Origin: Cytidiella melzeri
Taxonomy: Eukaryota > Basidiomycota > Agaricomycetes > Polyporales > Irpicaceae
Assembly: GCA_022592445.1 (NCBI GenBank)
Contig: JABYQR010000702.1
Location: 1 to 11,476, forward strand
DNA length: 11,476 nt
Direction: 5' to 3'
Shown here one piece after another: positions 1-8,170 of the stretch; position 1 is the first letter of the stretch, and every line of letters starts with the position of its first letter. The notes below the pieces were generated by a model. That model was not told the origin of the DNA. It worked only from the letters and a program-made list of their open reading frames with translations, and did not search any database. The translations under genes were made by a program, and so were the position numbers.

Positions 1-119
1 CGTACATTAACCTGCAGAAGCGCGAACCTACTTTACACGACAGCAGGCCATCAGTTGCACTTCTCAAGCCCCTCTATGTTGTTCATCCATTCTATGAGAC
101 TCACTCACGTTTCCGCCAG

Positions 120-248
120 TGCCCACAGTGCGGCTCGAGAGACAACGGTGTGAGCTGGAACAGTTGGCAGAATACTGGGTATTGAGGGGTCCGTGGGATA
201 CGCAGCGGTGAGACAGCAATAGGATATCAGCTGCAATGCGAGATGTGT
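120..248 (+). other. N-terminal zinc-binding region (CPQC ... CEMC)
   Basis: The frame encodes CPQC at 120-131 and CEMC at 237-248, about 35 residues apart, followed by a Thr-His-Cys and an aromatic run FWQCWEFW. Two CxxC pairs at this spacing are typical of a zinc ribbon or treble clef, often used for DNA binding in transposase-like proteins. The TGA at 183-185 falls between the two pairs, so translation from upstream would stop before the second half of the metal site. Metal binding is inferred from cysteine spacing only. Confidence 0.6.
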
Positions 249-835
249 AAGGCAGGAGGCAAAACACATTGCTTCGCGTCAACGTCAGTTGAGTTTTGGC
301 AATGCTGGGAGTTCTGGGAGATACCAGGTTCATCCAGATTCATCAAGTGCTTGTCATTTTACTCACCTTCAACACCCTGCCAGCTGGTATTCCAATCTTC
401 TCCTCGCGCTCAGCTGTTACACGTGAGCTCCTTGATCTGATTGTTGAGCTGCAGGTGTCAGTTCCTGCAGCTACTCTGGCGGAGCACATCAAACGTATGT
501 ATCATGTATGTCCTGCAGTTGCTTGAGAATGCTCACATTGTACAGAGCTACATCTGCTCGAGCGCAAGAAGCAAGAGCTGGCCTACCTCCAGTCGTTTGA
601 GCAACGAAATCCGCAAAAGGGAGAGCTAAGGTCCGTTCAGCTTGAAGACTTTGTATCGGCCTCAGTCCAATACGAGGACAGCCCAATCACCGACGACGCA
701 ATATCAGAACTCTACCTTGAGTTCAGCAAGCGCACCCGTCACGAGGAATCTGCGGAACATACCAGAACTCTGAGTGGTAAGCTTCCAACAGCTGCAGCTA
801 CAGCGACCACTAAATACCATCTTCTTCATTTAGGT

Positions 836-1649
836 GATTGCTGGTCCATGGATGCCATGTTCAAGACAGCAAACAAGGCAACTGTTGTTTCAAGCACAAA
901 GGCGCGGATCCGTCCATTGAAGGGTGGGCTACTCACTGTGATCAACGGGAACAATGAGATCATTGGCTGGGTATGTACTTGCTGTTCTTGTTGGGTCTTG
1001 CATTCTCACGCATGCCTTTGTGGCAGCGTCTCTGTCAAACTCAGTCCCATGCTGAAATTGAAGAGCTGTTGCGCGGCATGAGTAATTGTTACCTACAACT
1101 TGGACTTTCACATCCCTCTCAGGTTGTTGTCGACAACTGCTGTCAGGTGCACAGCGCAATATGCACAGTTCTTCCGAATGTACATATTGGACTTGATGTA
1201 TGGCATGTACTAGGACGGTAGGTGTCATTATTTTGAGCTTTTATTGTAGCTAATGTACCACGTACATGCGCAGATATAACCTTGCTATTGTTGGTGGTAC
1301 CAAGAACAAATGGCGGCCAGTTGTTTTCTGTGAAATTCGTGAGGCAATCCTGAAGTCAAAGGCCGAAAAGGACAGGCCGGCACAGTACTGGCCAAAGGAC
1401 GTGCAGGAACGAAAGCTACATGGGGTGTACGAGAAGTGGGCAAAGAATGGGAGTGTCTGGAATGAAAGGTGCAATGCAGGTATGTATTATACACTTGGGA
1501 AAGCATTGACGTACCTAATCTGTATTCAGATTCATACAGATCAGCTTGCACATGTGAAGAAAGGCTGCCTGCAACGTGTGCGTGCTGACATTGCCACTGA
1601 CGGTAGTCGTATAGAGGGATCACATAAAGGATGGAACTCAATCCAACGC
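836..1649 (+). other. RNase H-like DDE core of the transposase-like gene
   Basis: After splicing, the candidate catalytic residues are Asp at 851-853 (SMDAMFK, like the D-x-T-F/Y-K motif of MULE and related transposases), Asp at 1132-1134 (VVVDNCC, a D-x2-C pattern like the DxxH/C of MULE-type enzymes), and Glu at 1614-1616 (RIEGSHKGWN). Spacing is about 76 and 123 residues, plausible for a DDE fold. The segment LDVWHVLGRY joined to NLAIVGGTKNKWR is a strongly patterned block between D2 and E. Three introns fall inside this core. The catalytic role is inference; no structure or alignment was run. Confidence 0.55.
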
Positions 1650-3427
1650 GCGTACACCAGCGGACTTGAATCGTGGCTAGCCTTAGCCAGCAACTTCGTA
1701 CTTCGACGGAATATCCGCACTGCATACAAGCTTCAGAGTACTGCGGCCTTGTCTTTCGTTGCAACAACACACGGATGCCATAATCTACAACTGTGCAACG
1801 CAATTGACCACCTTTTCAATGCACTGATCCAACGAGAGGCTTCCCGCAATGTCAAGATAACTTACATACCCCGTGTTGTGCAAACTCTAGTTGACACCGG
1901 TGAGAATTTCGGTCTTGTTCGCTCTGACCATGCAGCAACCTTTGGCGGGCTCTGGACAATCAAAGAAGAATTCAACAAGGACCAAGAGCTCATGGACGTA
2001 ATTAACAGTCCAGACGACACCCTTGACCCCGATTCTATTGCTACAAATCTTGGACTCGGCGATATTGATGTCAATCGTCCACTCGTGTACGCATCCACAC
2101 CTCAGCAGTCGCTGTCTTCTCATACGTTTGCACTACCACCTCCAACTCCACTGGCAAGTCCCATAACTACCTCTTCCGCGCATTCCATCCCTCCCAACCT
2201 GGTTTGTCACCCAACCGAAGACTGTATGATTGATCCACAGCTTCGTGCATTGTCCAGTACAACTCTATCCAACACGACATCCCTCTTTCGTACTACTGCA
2301 CCTGTACAAACAGTGGTGATGCTATTTGGCTCTCAGGCAACGCCGTTCAAGCAAAAATCAGAGCCTGTTGTCATTGTGCGTGTTTTGAGCCATAAAGAGA
2401 TGCTTACTGATATAGAGTGAATAGGACGTCGACACATGTACAGAGGCAGCCCCGCAGTTTGGATTGGCCGTAGGTGAGCTCAAAATTAGTACTTCCACCA
2501 GTCTATCACAAGCATCTCATCCCGTAAAATCGCAGCTAGCAAAGTTATTGACAGGCCTCGCAAGCGTTGTGCCAATGAAGAGGCAGGTATCAGCAACCCG
2601 GAGCAACCTGCGAAGAAGACTTGGACTAAGCAGGTGAATATTCATACTCATAAATGATACCTACTTATTAACCGTCAAGGCATGATTCAGACAACGCTAG
2701 ACTTGACGTTCAAGACACAACCGAAGTCTCAGGACATCAACATCCCTCCACACATTGTCTCAGACACGAGACAGGTAGTGCGTCCTGACGTCTCATCCTC
2801 TGTACCCAGTATTGCGGTAAACAAGGCACTATTTCCTGCAGCAGGTGGATTGCTGCCAGCTGCCGTGGACGCTGCAATTTGTGCATTAAATCCGCGTTTG
2901 ATACACTTGTCACCCACTGAACGCCTGTTTCACAATGCCACAGACATCGATCCGAGGTCATTAACCATTGCAAAACACGGTCCAGAGTTCTTTCTATTTA
3001 TGAAGCTACGACAGGCCAAGCAATGGGCCTCCTACCAGATGAACCCCCGCTTGTATGCAGCTGCTGCTGAAGACTGCAACGAGGCACTAAAGAAGGACAG
3101 CTCTACGCAGTCCATTCATCCGAAGAATCCTCGGGCGATTATGGATAGGCTCGCGGAGGTTGAGGCTACCATTGTTGATCGCATTGGACAGAAACATTAC
3201 AAAGGTGAGTAATTCCATCGAAAATGCTTGATATAACACCTTTACGTTTACGGTTGCTGTCTTAGCTTTCAACGGCAACAGCGAGGACTTCTGGCGCGAG
3301 CATTGCTTTGCGGTACCATTGGCGAGGGAAACTACAGAGGAAAGCGCAGGGAAAAAGGTGCGCACTACAAGCCGTCGTGCAAAAGCAACTAATCTATGTT
3401 ATGACTCATCAGAACAAGGCACAAACT

Positions 3428-3499
3428 TGTGGTCGATGCAAGACTCTTAAGCACCCTGGGGGCGTGAATGGCGGGCTTAATCACAAGCGCGACTTCTGC
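3428..3499 (+). other. C-terminal zinc-knuckle-like motif
   Basis: The last exon encodes CGRC followed by NHKRDFC, giving C-x2-C-x14-H-x4-C, close to a CCHC zinc knuckle with a long loop. It leads directly into SDGVRI and, 28 residues later, PQPEGIFT. The motif is only in frame after removing the intron 3358-3412, which supports that splice choice. Likely role is nucleic-acid binding, by analogy. Confidence 0.5.
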
Positions 3500-3991
3500 T
3501 CTGACGGTGTGAGGATCACCTTGAAGGTCAGGTCAGACACACTACCAGTGTTTCCTCAGCCAGAAGGAATTTTCACGCGCTGAGCCTTCTTCCACCCCTT
3601 GAAGTTCTTGGCCACTCTATCGATCCTCCTCGGACGGCTTCACCACCCAGATGCAGACAACACCCACCTTGACATCGAATCTCAGGCTCTCTGGACGATG
3701 TTTCAAGCACGTACAATTGTTCTCGAGGCTGATGGTGCAGTCCTATTCCGGCTCTTTGACTTCCTCACGCTGAGCCCTCACACTCCTGCGCTCATTGTCT
3801 ATCATGAGGGTAAAGCCTATCTGCGAATCCCGTGCACATCTAGCACATATCAAGACTCTCAAGACGACACACTGATCATAGGCAACAACTCAGATAAAGG
3901 AAAGGGCCATGCCATCGAGGCACATTCTCAGGGTGGCTACGAGAGTGCTGATGAACTAGTTGTGCCTTCCACCAACGCAGATCATGTGTAG

Positions 3992-4397
3992 GGTGTTGAT
4001 TGGGGTCTTCAAAGGTGAGCAATAGGTGTAAAGATCCGACGCGCACAGGTTTTGAGCTTAACAAAACTGTTGCAGACGTATGGTAGTGATATTCATGGAG
4101 AGGTACCGCGCGGGCGCCTACAGCGCAGATGACAATGTGCATGGCTTCTCCTTTAATTTTCCTCGTAATACAAGTGTTCCAATGTACATACAAGAATCTC
4201 TACTCGTATCAAAGACCTTGCTAATCTTCTCTATGGCCTGCTGTCCTCCCTCTGTCTCCCCCTCTCAGCCGATCCCCTAGTCTAGGGTTGGCCCCCCGGA
4301 AAATGCGGGATATCAGGTGATTGAACGGTCGAACGGTTGAAAGGTCAACCCTTTCTGACCGTTCTCGACCGCATCTCCCCTGGAACAACAGAGTAGC
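3992..4397. other. Downstream flank of the transposase-like gene, no clear gene
   Basis: No convincing ORF. A GTGAGC...GTTGCAG segment at 4015-4075 (61 bp) looks like one more intron, either in a 3' UTR or joining a short extra exon if the TAG at 3989-3991 is itself a lesion. Joining it in phase opens a frame to about 4280 with no recognisable domain. The rest is unassigned apart from the hairpin at 4326-4371. Confidence 0.4.
4326..4371. repeat. Imperfect inverted repeat (hairpin)
   Basis: The arm at 4326-4344 (CGGTCGAACGGTTGAAAGG) and the arm at 4350-4371 are reverse complements with three extra bases in the right arm and one mismatch; the loop is about 5 nt. An inner perfect pair, GGTTGA and TCAACC, lies at 4335-4350. 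It sits about 25 bp outside the left 19-bp inverted repeat, and could be a terminator-like fold or the end of a small element. Confidence 0.6.
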
Positions 4398-5380
4398 GTG
4401 GCGGGTACCGCTCAGTCGCGCGTGACTCCCGCCAGTCAGTGTGTCGTGCTTGAGCACCCATTATCGAATTCTGTATGCACGTTAGGGACTTTGTACTCTC
4501 TACTAGTAGTCCCTCCAGTCTCTCACATATGTTATTCATTCATATTCTCACTCTCTGCTAATATCAGACAAATAAATTTGAATAAGATTAAACACTAAGT
4601 TGTGAATAATTCCCTCTCGGCCGCACTAGACAGCCGGATAATGATAACCACTGCTCAGCCCTCGACCTCGATTCAGGCTTGCCCCACTCGTCCCCTCATT
4701 CGAGCATGCACGGAAAGCAAATAGCCAGTACACGAGAAAATATTCCTCCGGCAACTTCTCGGGAGGCAATTCGAGGCGCGACGCAAGTCACGGTAATGTC
4801 TTGATTCGACGTTGTTGAGGACCTGTTTGTTAGCATCGAGGGTGCCTCGTGCCGTGACACCGTGTTTGTGTCCGCGAGGTGGTTTGTAGCGGTTCTTGAG
4901 TATCCCAGCATGTCGCTTGCAGTGCTTGAGCGCAATGCGAGCATATCCAGAGTTTATTAGACGAAATCAACATGTATATAATTGGGACTCACCAACCATT
5001 GAGTGCCCATCTCCATGTGCCGGCTGAGGTGGTACCAGAACCAAACAATATTCAGTTGTTGTTCTGTATCCGTCATCGAGTCGTTGTGGCGTAGTCAAGC
5101 CGTGCGAGACACTGTTACGCGAGGACTTATGTCTGATGTGGAAGGGACCTTGCGGTGTTCATTGTCGATGATGGCGAGGTCCTCAAAAGATGGGAAAGTG
5201 ACGCGAGAGGCAAGGGACAAGAGGTAGACAAAAGAGCGCGACAACGGCAATGGCACGAGATGGAACATGAGGTGGTGAGCGAAAAAAAGAAAATAAAGCT
5301 TGAAATTTGGCCAGGCACCCGCAGATGGACTCCAAAAAGTCTTCGATTTCGAGCACGTGCAACTGAGCGGTACCCGCCAC
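4398..5380. mobile_element. Candidate TIR-bounded element, about 983 bp
   Basis: The 19-mer GTGGCGGGTACCGCTCAGT at 4398-4416 recurs exactly as its reverse complement at 5362-5380. The similarity continues inward for about 8 more bases with mismatches (GC.CGTG). That is too long for chance in 11 kb. This fits terminal inverted repeats of a non-autonomous DNA transposon, but I find no convincing target-site duplication beside either arm. The alternative is two opposite copies of another repeat. The interior holds only a weak spliced ORF on the minus strand. Confidence 0.45.
4673..5076 (-). CDS. Hypothetical two-exon small protein, about 111 aa
   Basis: On the minus strand, an ATG at 5076 opens a 28-codon exon beginning MTDTEQQL and ending MGTQWL, then a GTGAGT donor at 4992. 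A CTCAAG acceptor at 4925 ends a 68-bp intron containing CTAAT. The second exon (4924-4673, ending TGA) continues in phase with HCKRHAGILKNRYK and a basic, polar stretch to NNVESRHYRDL. No domain is recognised. The composition looks coding, but the later part (after RRASN) is less convincing and the true frame may differ. It lies wholly inside the inverted-repeat pair, so it may be a remnant of that element's gene. Confidence 0.25.
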
Positions 5381-5391
5381 TGACCGATTAC

Positions 5392-5493
5392 ACCAGACAT
5401 TAAGGAGCGCAGTTCATTGTGTCTTTTTTGAACTCTGCGCTCCAAACAAGGAAGGAGCATCGGCGACGTCTGCGCTCTCCCTTAACGTCTGGT
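5392..5493. repeat. Nested fold-back repeat
   Basis: The arm at 5392-5412 (ACCAGACATTAAGGAGCGC...) is the reverse complement of 5470-5493 apart from one substitution and three extra bases. Inside, a second copy of the short arm, CTGCGCTCC at 5435-5443, can pair with GGAGCGCAG at 5404-5412, so two competing hairpins are possible. It begins 12 bp outside the right 19-bp inverted repeat. It may be the end of a small fold-back element. Confidence 0.5.
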
Positions 5494-6014
5494 TTGAGAC
5501 TACCAGTAGACAGCATGTACAGCTTGTCAAAGCGAGATTGTATCGCTGATTATTGGACATCAGATCTAAGAACGATGTAGATTAGATATGTAGATAGATA
5601 AGATCAGATAGTAAATAGCATGTGATTCCATCGTCATATGGCCACACATGATGCGATACTTGCACCTTATGGCATCGTGTTCCAGTAGTTTCTATGACTG
5701 AATAACAGAAGTCCCATGAGGCTTCTGCATGACTCTTATTTCACATACCAAATGTATTGAGCTTACTAAAGGCTCAGTCAGCACCATTCAGTTATGTAGG
5801 ATGCTCAGTCATTGTTTACATTCTCTATTCAGTAGTATTAGCAAGCAGGACTGTGCATTACCAATCCTTACCAATCCTTACTCATATGACATTACTGTGG
5901 CATTAGTAATCTAATTACAGACATGTATATATACCGCTCCTAGAGAGCAGAGAAATGATAAGACACTTACTCCCAGAGTTAGTTGACCTTCCAAGTCATC
6001 CCCTACACTCGTAA
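5494..6014. other. AT-rich non-coding spacer
   Basis: No supported gene. It contains a GATA/TAGAT-rich run at about 5571-5617, a decamer repeated twice (ACCAATCCTT at 5860-5879), and a TATA-like palindrome GTATATATAC at 5925-5934. None of these can be tied to a transcript here. Confidence 0.5.
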
Positions 6015-6188
6015 CTGACATGGATAGTCCAACAGAGACCAGATTTTTCCAAAAATGTCACAAGTTTACAGCCTTAGGCGCCTATCTAGAGTGCTTATTT
6101 TCCGGCTAGGAGCGTTACCAGACCTAACCCTAACCCGGGTCACGTGACATCCTGCCTTATTTATCAATAGTCCAGACCCAAACCCTAG
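6015..6188. repeat. Copy 1 of a 174-bp direct repeat (LINE endonuclease/insertion junction)
   Basis: This matches 7964-8137 at a constant offset of 1949 bp with about eight substitutions, five of them transitions (about 95% identity). The first about 60 bp are LINE endonuclease coding sequence and the rest is the start of the element inserted at 8036. Homology ends abruptly at the point where the tRNA-like LINE head begins. Confidence 0.9.
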
Positions 6189-6190
6189 GA

Positions 6191-6220
6191 GGACACAGTA
6201 GCCTAACGGTTACTGTGTCC
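6191..6220. repeat. Perfect 10-bp hairpin at the LINE 5' end
   Basis: GGACACAGTA (6191-6200) and TACTGTGTCC (6211-6220) are exact reverse complements around a 10-nt loop. The hairpin overlaps the A box, with the A box core in its loop. It starts two bases after the 174-bp repeat ends, so it could be a structural 5' terminus of the element RNA. Confidence 0.75.
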
Positions 6221-6263
6221 TGGTGGGGGTAGCATTCCACCTGTGGGTCAAGGGTTCGATACC
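6199..6263 (+). promoter_or_regulatory. tRNA-like internal Pol III promoter (A box and B box)
   Basis: TAGCCTAACGG at 6199-6209 fits the A box consensus TRGCNNARYGG at every position, and GGTTCGATACC at 6253-6263 fits the B box GGTTCGANNCC exactly. Their starts are 54 bp apart, within the normal tRNA range. The flanks do not fold into an acceptor stem and the T stem is poor, so this is not a working tRNA gene. It resembles the tRNA-derived head of a SINE placed at the start of this LINE. Confidence 0.65.
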
Positions 6264-7336
6264 TCAAGGGAGGATTTGAATTCTGAGCGGGCCGGCCCTG
6301 GGGCGACTAGTGTTGCATTGAGCTCGCAGGTCCCCAAGAGGATGTACCTAAATGCAGGGTCATCCCAGCCCGAAAGGGACTGTGCACACATGATCAGATA
6401 GGGGAACTAAATTGGGGAATGTTTGAAAAACCATCCGACACACTGTGGTGTGACAGGACACCCCACTAGCTGAAGGCTAGGGTTAGTCACATGTAACTCC
6501 TGAGTATATGCTGCTTGGGTCAGATGTGGCAAGACAAGGACTGAGGACATGTGGGAATCTGTGCCTTAGGGCTTAAACAAACCACATGCCGAGGAACAGG
6601 AAGGTGGTATGCCCGGGGCACCGGGTGTTGGTAACCACTGAGCCGTGGCAGCGCTGGACAGTCTCCAGTGTCTAGCCCGAGAGGACTAAATCCCTTGTCG
6701 GTTCGGAGCGTTAAAATTGACACTTCTGGGCTTAAGTTGATTCCCATCCGTGATGTAACTCCCGGGTTAGGGTATGCTGTGGGAAGGAGCCTAGACTGGA
6801 CTCCCGGTTGCTAGGTGATGTGGGTGTACAAACATCCCGATTTTGGTAATGCAGCTGTGAATGGTTGGATGATCTGGATCTACCGTGAGAGCCACCCTTT
6901 CCTTAGTAAAGAAAGGTTAAGAAGAAGCATTAAGCTGAAGCGGTGTCTCAAATCTGGCCGGTAGACATGAAGGGAACACTTGGGTCAAACAGGCTCCCAG
7001 GTTAACTCTACATGTCACAAATAGTCAGGCCGAGTTGGAGTCCTGCCTTAGTAAAGCAGGTTTGCATGGGAATTATCTCAACTCCAAACTCCGAGGTGGC
7101 ATAGTAACCTCTGGTGAAGTTCCTATAACAGGACTAGCGTAGACTCTGTTGAGTTCTAGCTTCATCCCAGACGTTCAGCAGCTAGACCAGTAAAGAACCT
7201 TATACCTGAAACAGCCTAGTTCACATGGGTTAAGGTCTGGGCAAGAACCCACAGTGTATCTGCGCTTGCCTTTGAGAGACTCGTCACCTCTCTAGGGTTA
7301 GGGTAAATTGGAGCCTCGCAAGAGAACTCCTTAAGG
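6264..7336 (+). other. ORF-free leader of the LINE
   Basis: About 1.1 kb with stops in all frames on the plus strand and no recognisable domain. It contains telomere-like GGGTTAGG strings (near 6479, 6764 and 7294) and repeated GCCTTAGTAAAG-like words (near 6900 and 7045). It could be a long 5' UTR, or the body of a SINE-like element fused to the LINE. Confidence 0.5.
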
Positions 7337-8035
7337 ATGGCTGTTGATGATGCGTGGAATTTACCGAGTCTCCGGATGCACACCCCTACGCCCTCCATAG
7401 TGGATTATATGTCTGCATGGAGTTCAATTCCAGGTCCAAGTGTGGACCCACGCACACCGATTAGGCAAACATCACGGGAACCTGATCAAGAAGAACTACG
7501 TTTGCAAATTTATGCGCAATCTCTAGATTATACATCTGATGATGCGACCCCCCGTCACAGAGACGCTCACATGTCCTGGCTGATTCATCACCAGACATCC
7601 CGTTGGCTACGTTGTCCAACCTACCGACGGGCGAGGGATATTTCCTTTCGTCGCCTGACATCCCGCTTGCGCACTTCAAAAGAATGCGAGAGCGGTTAGA
7701 AAATCTTGAATTTAGTGGTGACAGCCTTTTACAACCGTCATCTGAAGTTCAATCTGCACATAGTGGTCATGTCCAATCTTCTCCTGACATACCTCTAGCG
7801 AGCCTTGTTGCTCCTACTCAGCCGGATCTTGACGAACTCCTTGACGTCGAGGATGCTGACCCCACCATGAGGTGCATTAGCGCCAATGTTCAAAAGTCTC
7901 GATACAACATGTCTTCGTTGCTCGAGAGATATTGTGATTGGGATATAATCTGCGTTCAAGAACCTGACATGGATAGTCCAACAGAGACCGGATTTTTCCA
8001 ATATTTTCACAAGTTTACAGCCTTAGGCGCCTATC
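7337..8035 (+). pseudogene. LINE ORF, N-terminal part: linker and start of the endonuclease
   Basis: From ATG 7337 the frame encodes MAVDDAWNLPSL and a polar, Pro/Ser-rich region. Near the C run at 7548-7553 the coding frame shifts by one base; a missing C would restore ...DDATP into SQRRSHVLADSSPDIPLA. The linker then carries the octamer SSPDIPLA three times (7585-7608, 7648-7671, 7777-7800). The endonuclease starts at MRCISANVQKS (Asn at 7885-7887) and ICVQEP (catalytic-type Glu at 7960-7962), then breaks off after FTALGAY where another element is inserted. The start codon is uncertain. Confidence 0.75.
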
Positions 8036-8137
8036 TAGAGCGCTTATTTTCCGGCTAGGAGTGTTACCGGACCTAACCCTAACCTGGGTCACGTGACATC
8101 CTGCCTTATTTATCAATAGTCCAGACCCAAACCCTAG
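7964..8137. repeat. Copy 2 of the 174-bp direct repeat
   Basis: This is the resident copy: its left part reads continuously with the endonuclease upstream and its right part continues into the inserted element. Copy 1 at 6015-6188 lacks both continuations and is therefore the displaced copy. It includes the palindrome GTCACGTGAC and a CCTAACCCTAACC telomere-like string. Confidence 0.9.
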
Positions 8138-8170
8138 ACTCAGTCTGGAGCGGTTCCAGATCAACCTAGG

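Larger units (their letters stand above)
3..3991 (+). pseudogene. Transposase-like multidomain gene (DUF6729-type), 12 exons visible, 5' truncated, two in-frame TGA
   Basis: The gene is open at the left edge and ends at TAG 3989-3991. Introns inferred by eye: 328-383, 495-545, 777-833, 971-1026, 1218-1273, 1480-1539, 2376-2424, 2474-2535, 2634-2690, 3205-3265 and 3358-3412. All are GT-AG, 49-62 bp, and every exon phase matches, giving about 1120 codons. Domain order: CxxC pairs (120-248), a helical stretch, an RNase H-like core with SMDAMFK, VVVDNCCQ and RIEGSHKGWN, the motif SGETFGLV-like DTGENFGLVRSDHAATFGG, a Pro/Ser/Thr linker (about 2050-2370), a basic KR segment, a conserved-looking tail, and a CxxC...H...C knuckle before CSDGV and PQPEGIFT. 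From memory this matches proteins very abundant in Agaricomycetes (DUF6729); DNA transposition is inferred from the D/D/E pattern. TGA at 183-185 and 3581-3583 interrupt an otherwise open frame. The first (weak GTTCAT donor) and sixth introns are the least certain. A further intron-like segment, 4015-4075, lies past the stop. Confidence 0.75.

Noticed and set aside
1285..1803. 172-aa minus-strand ORF
   Set aside because: It is antisense to the strongly patterned transposase-like exons and has no protein features of its own.
2376..2420. TGA at 2418-2420 as the end of a 384-aa protein
   Set aside because: It lies inside a canonical 49-bp intron (2376-2424) whose removal continues the frame as PVVIDVDTCTEAAPQ.
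5095..5460. 121-aa minus-strand ORF and the overlapping plus-strand Lys/Arg-rich ORF at 5155-5403
   Set aside because: They overlap each other on opposite strands, extend across the inverted repeat and fold-back, and show no recognisable domain.
6191..6270. A functional tRNA gene
   Set aside because: A and B boxes are good, but no acceptor stem forms and the T stem has only about three pairs.
6015..8137. LTR retrotransposon with 174-bp LTRs
   Set aside because: The repeat contains endonuclease coding sequence continuous with the LINE on one side only, has no TG...CA ends, and no gag-pol lies between the copies.
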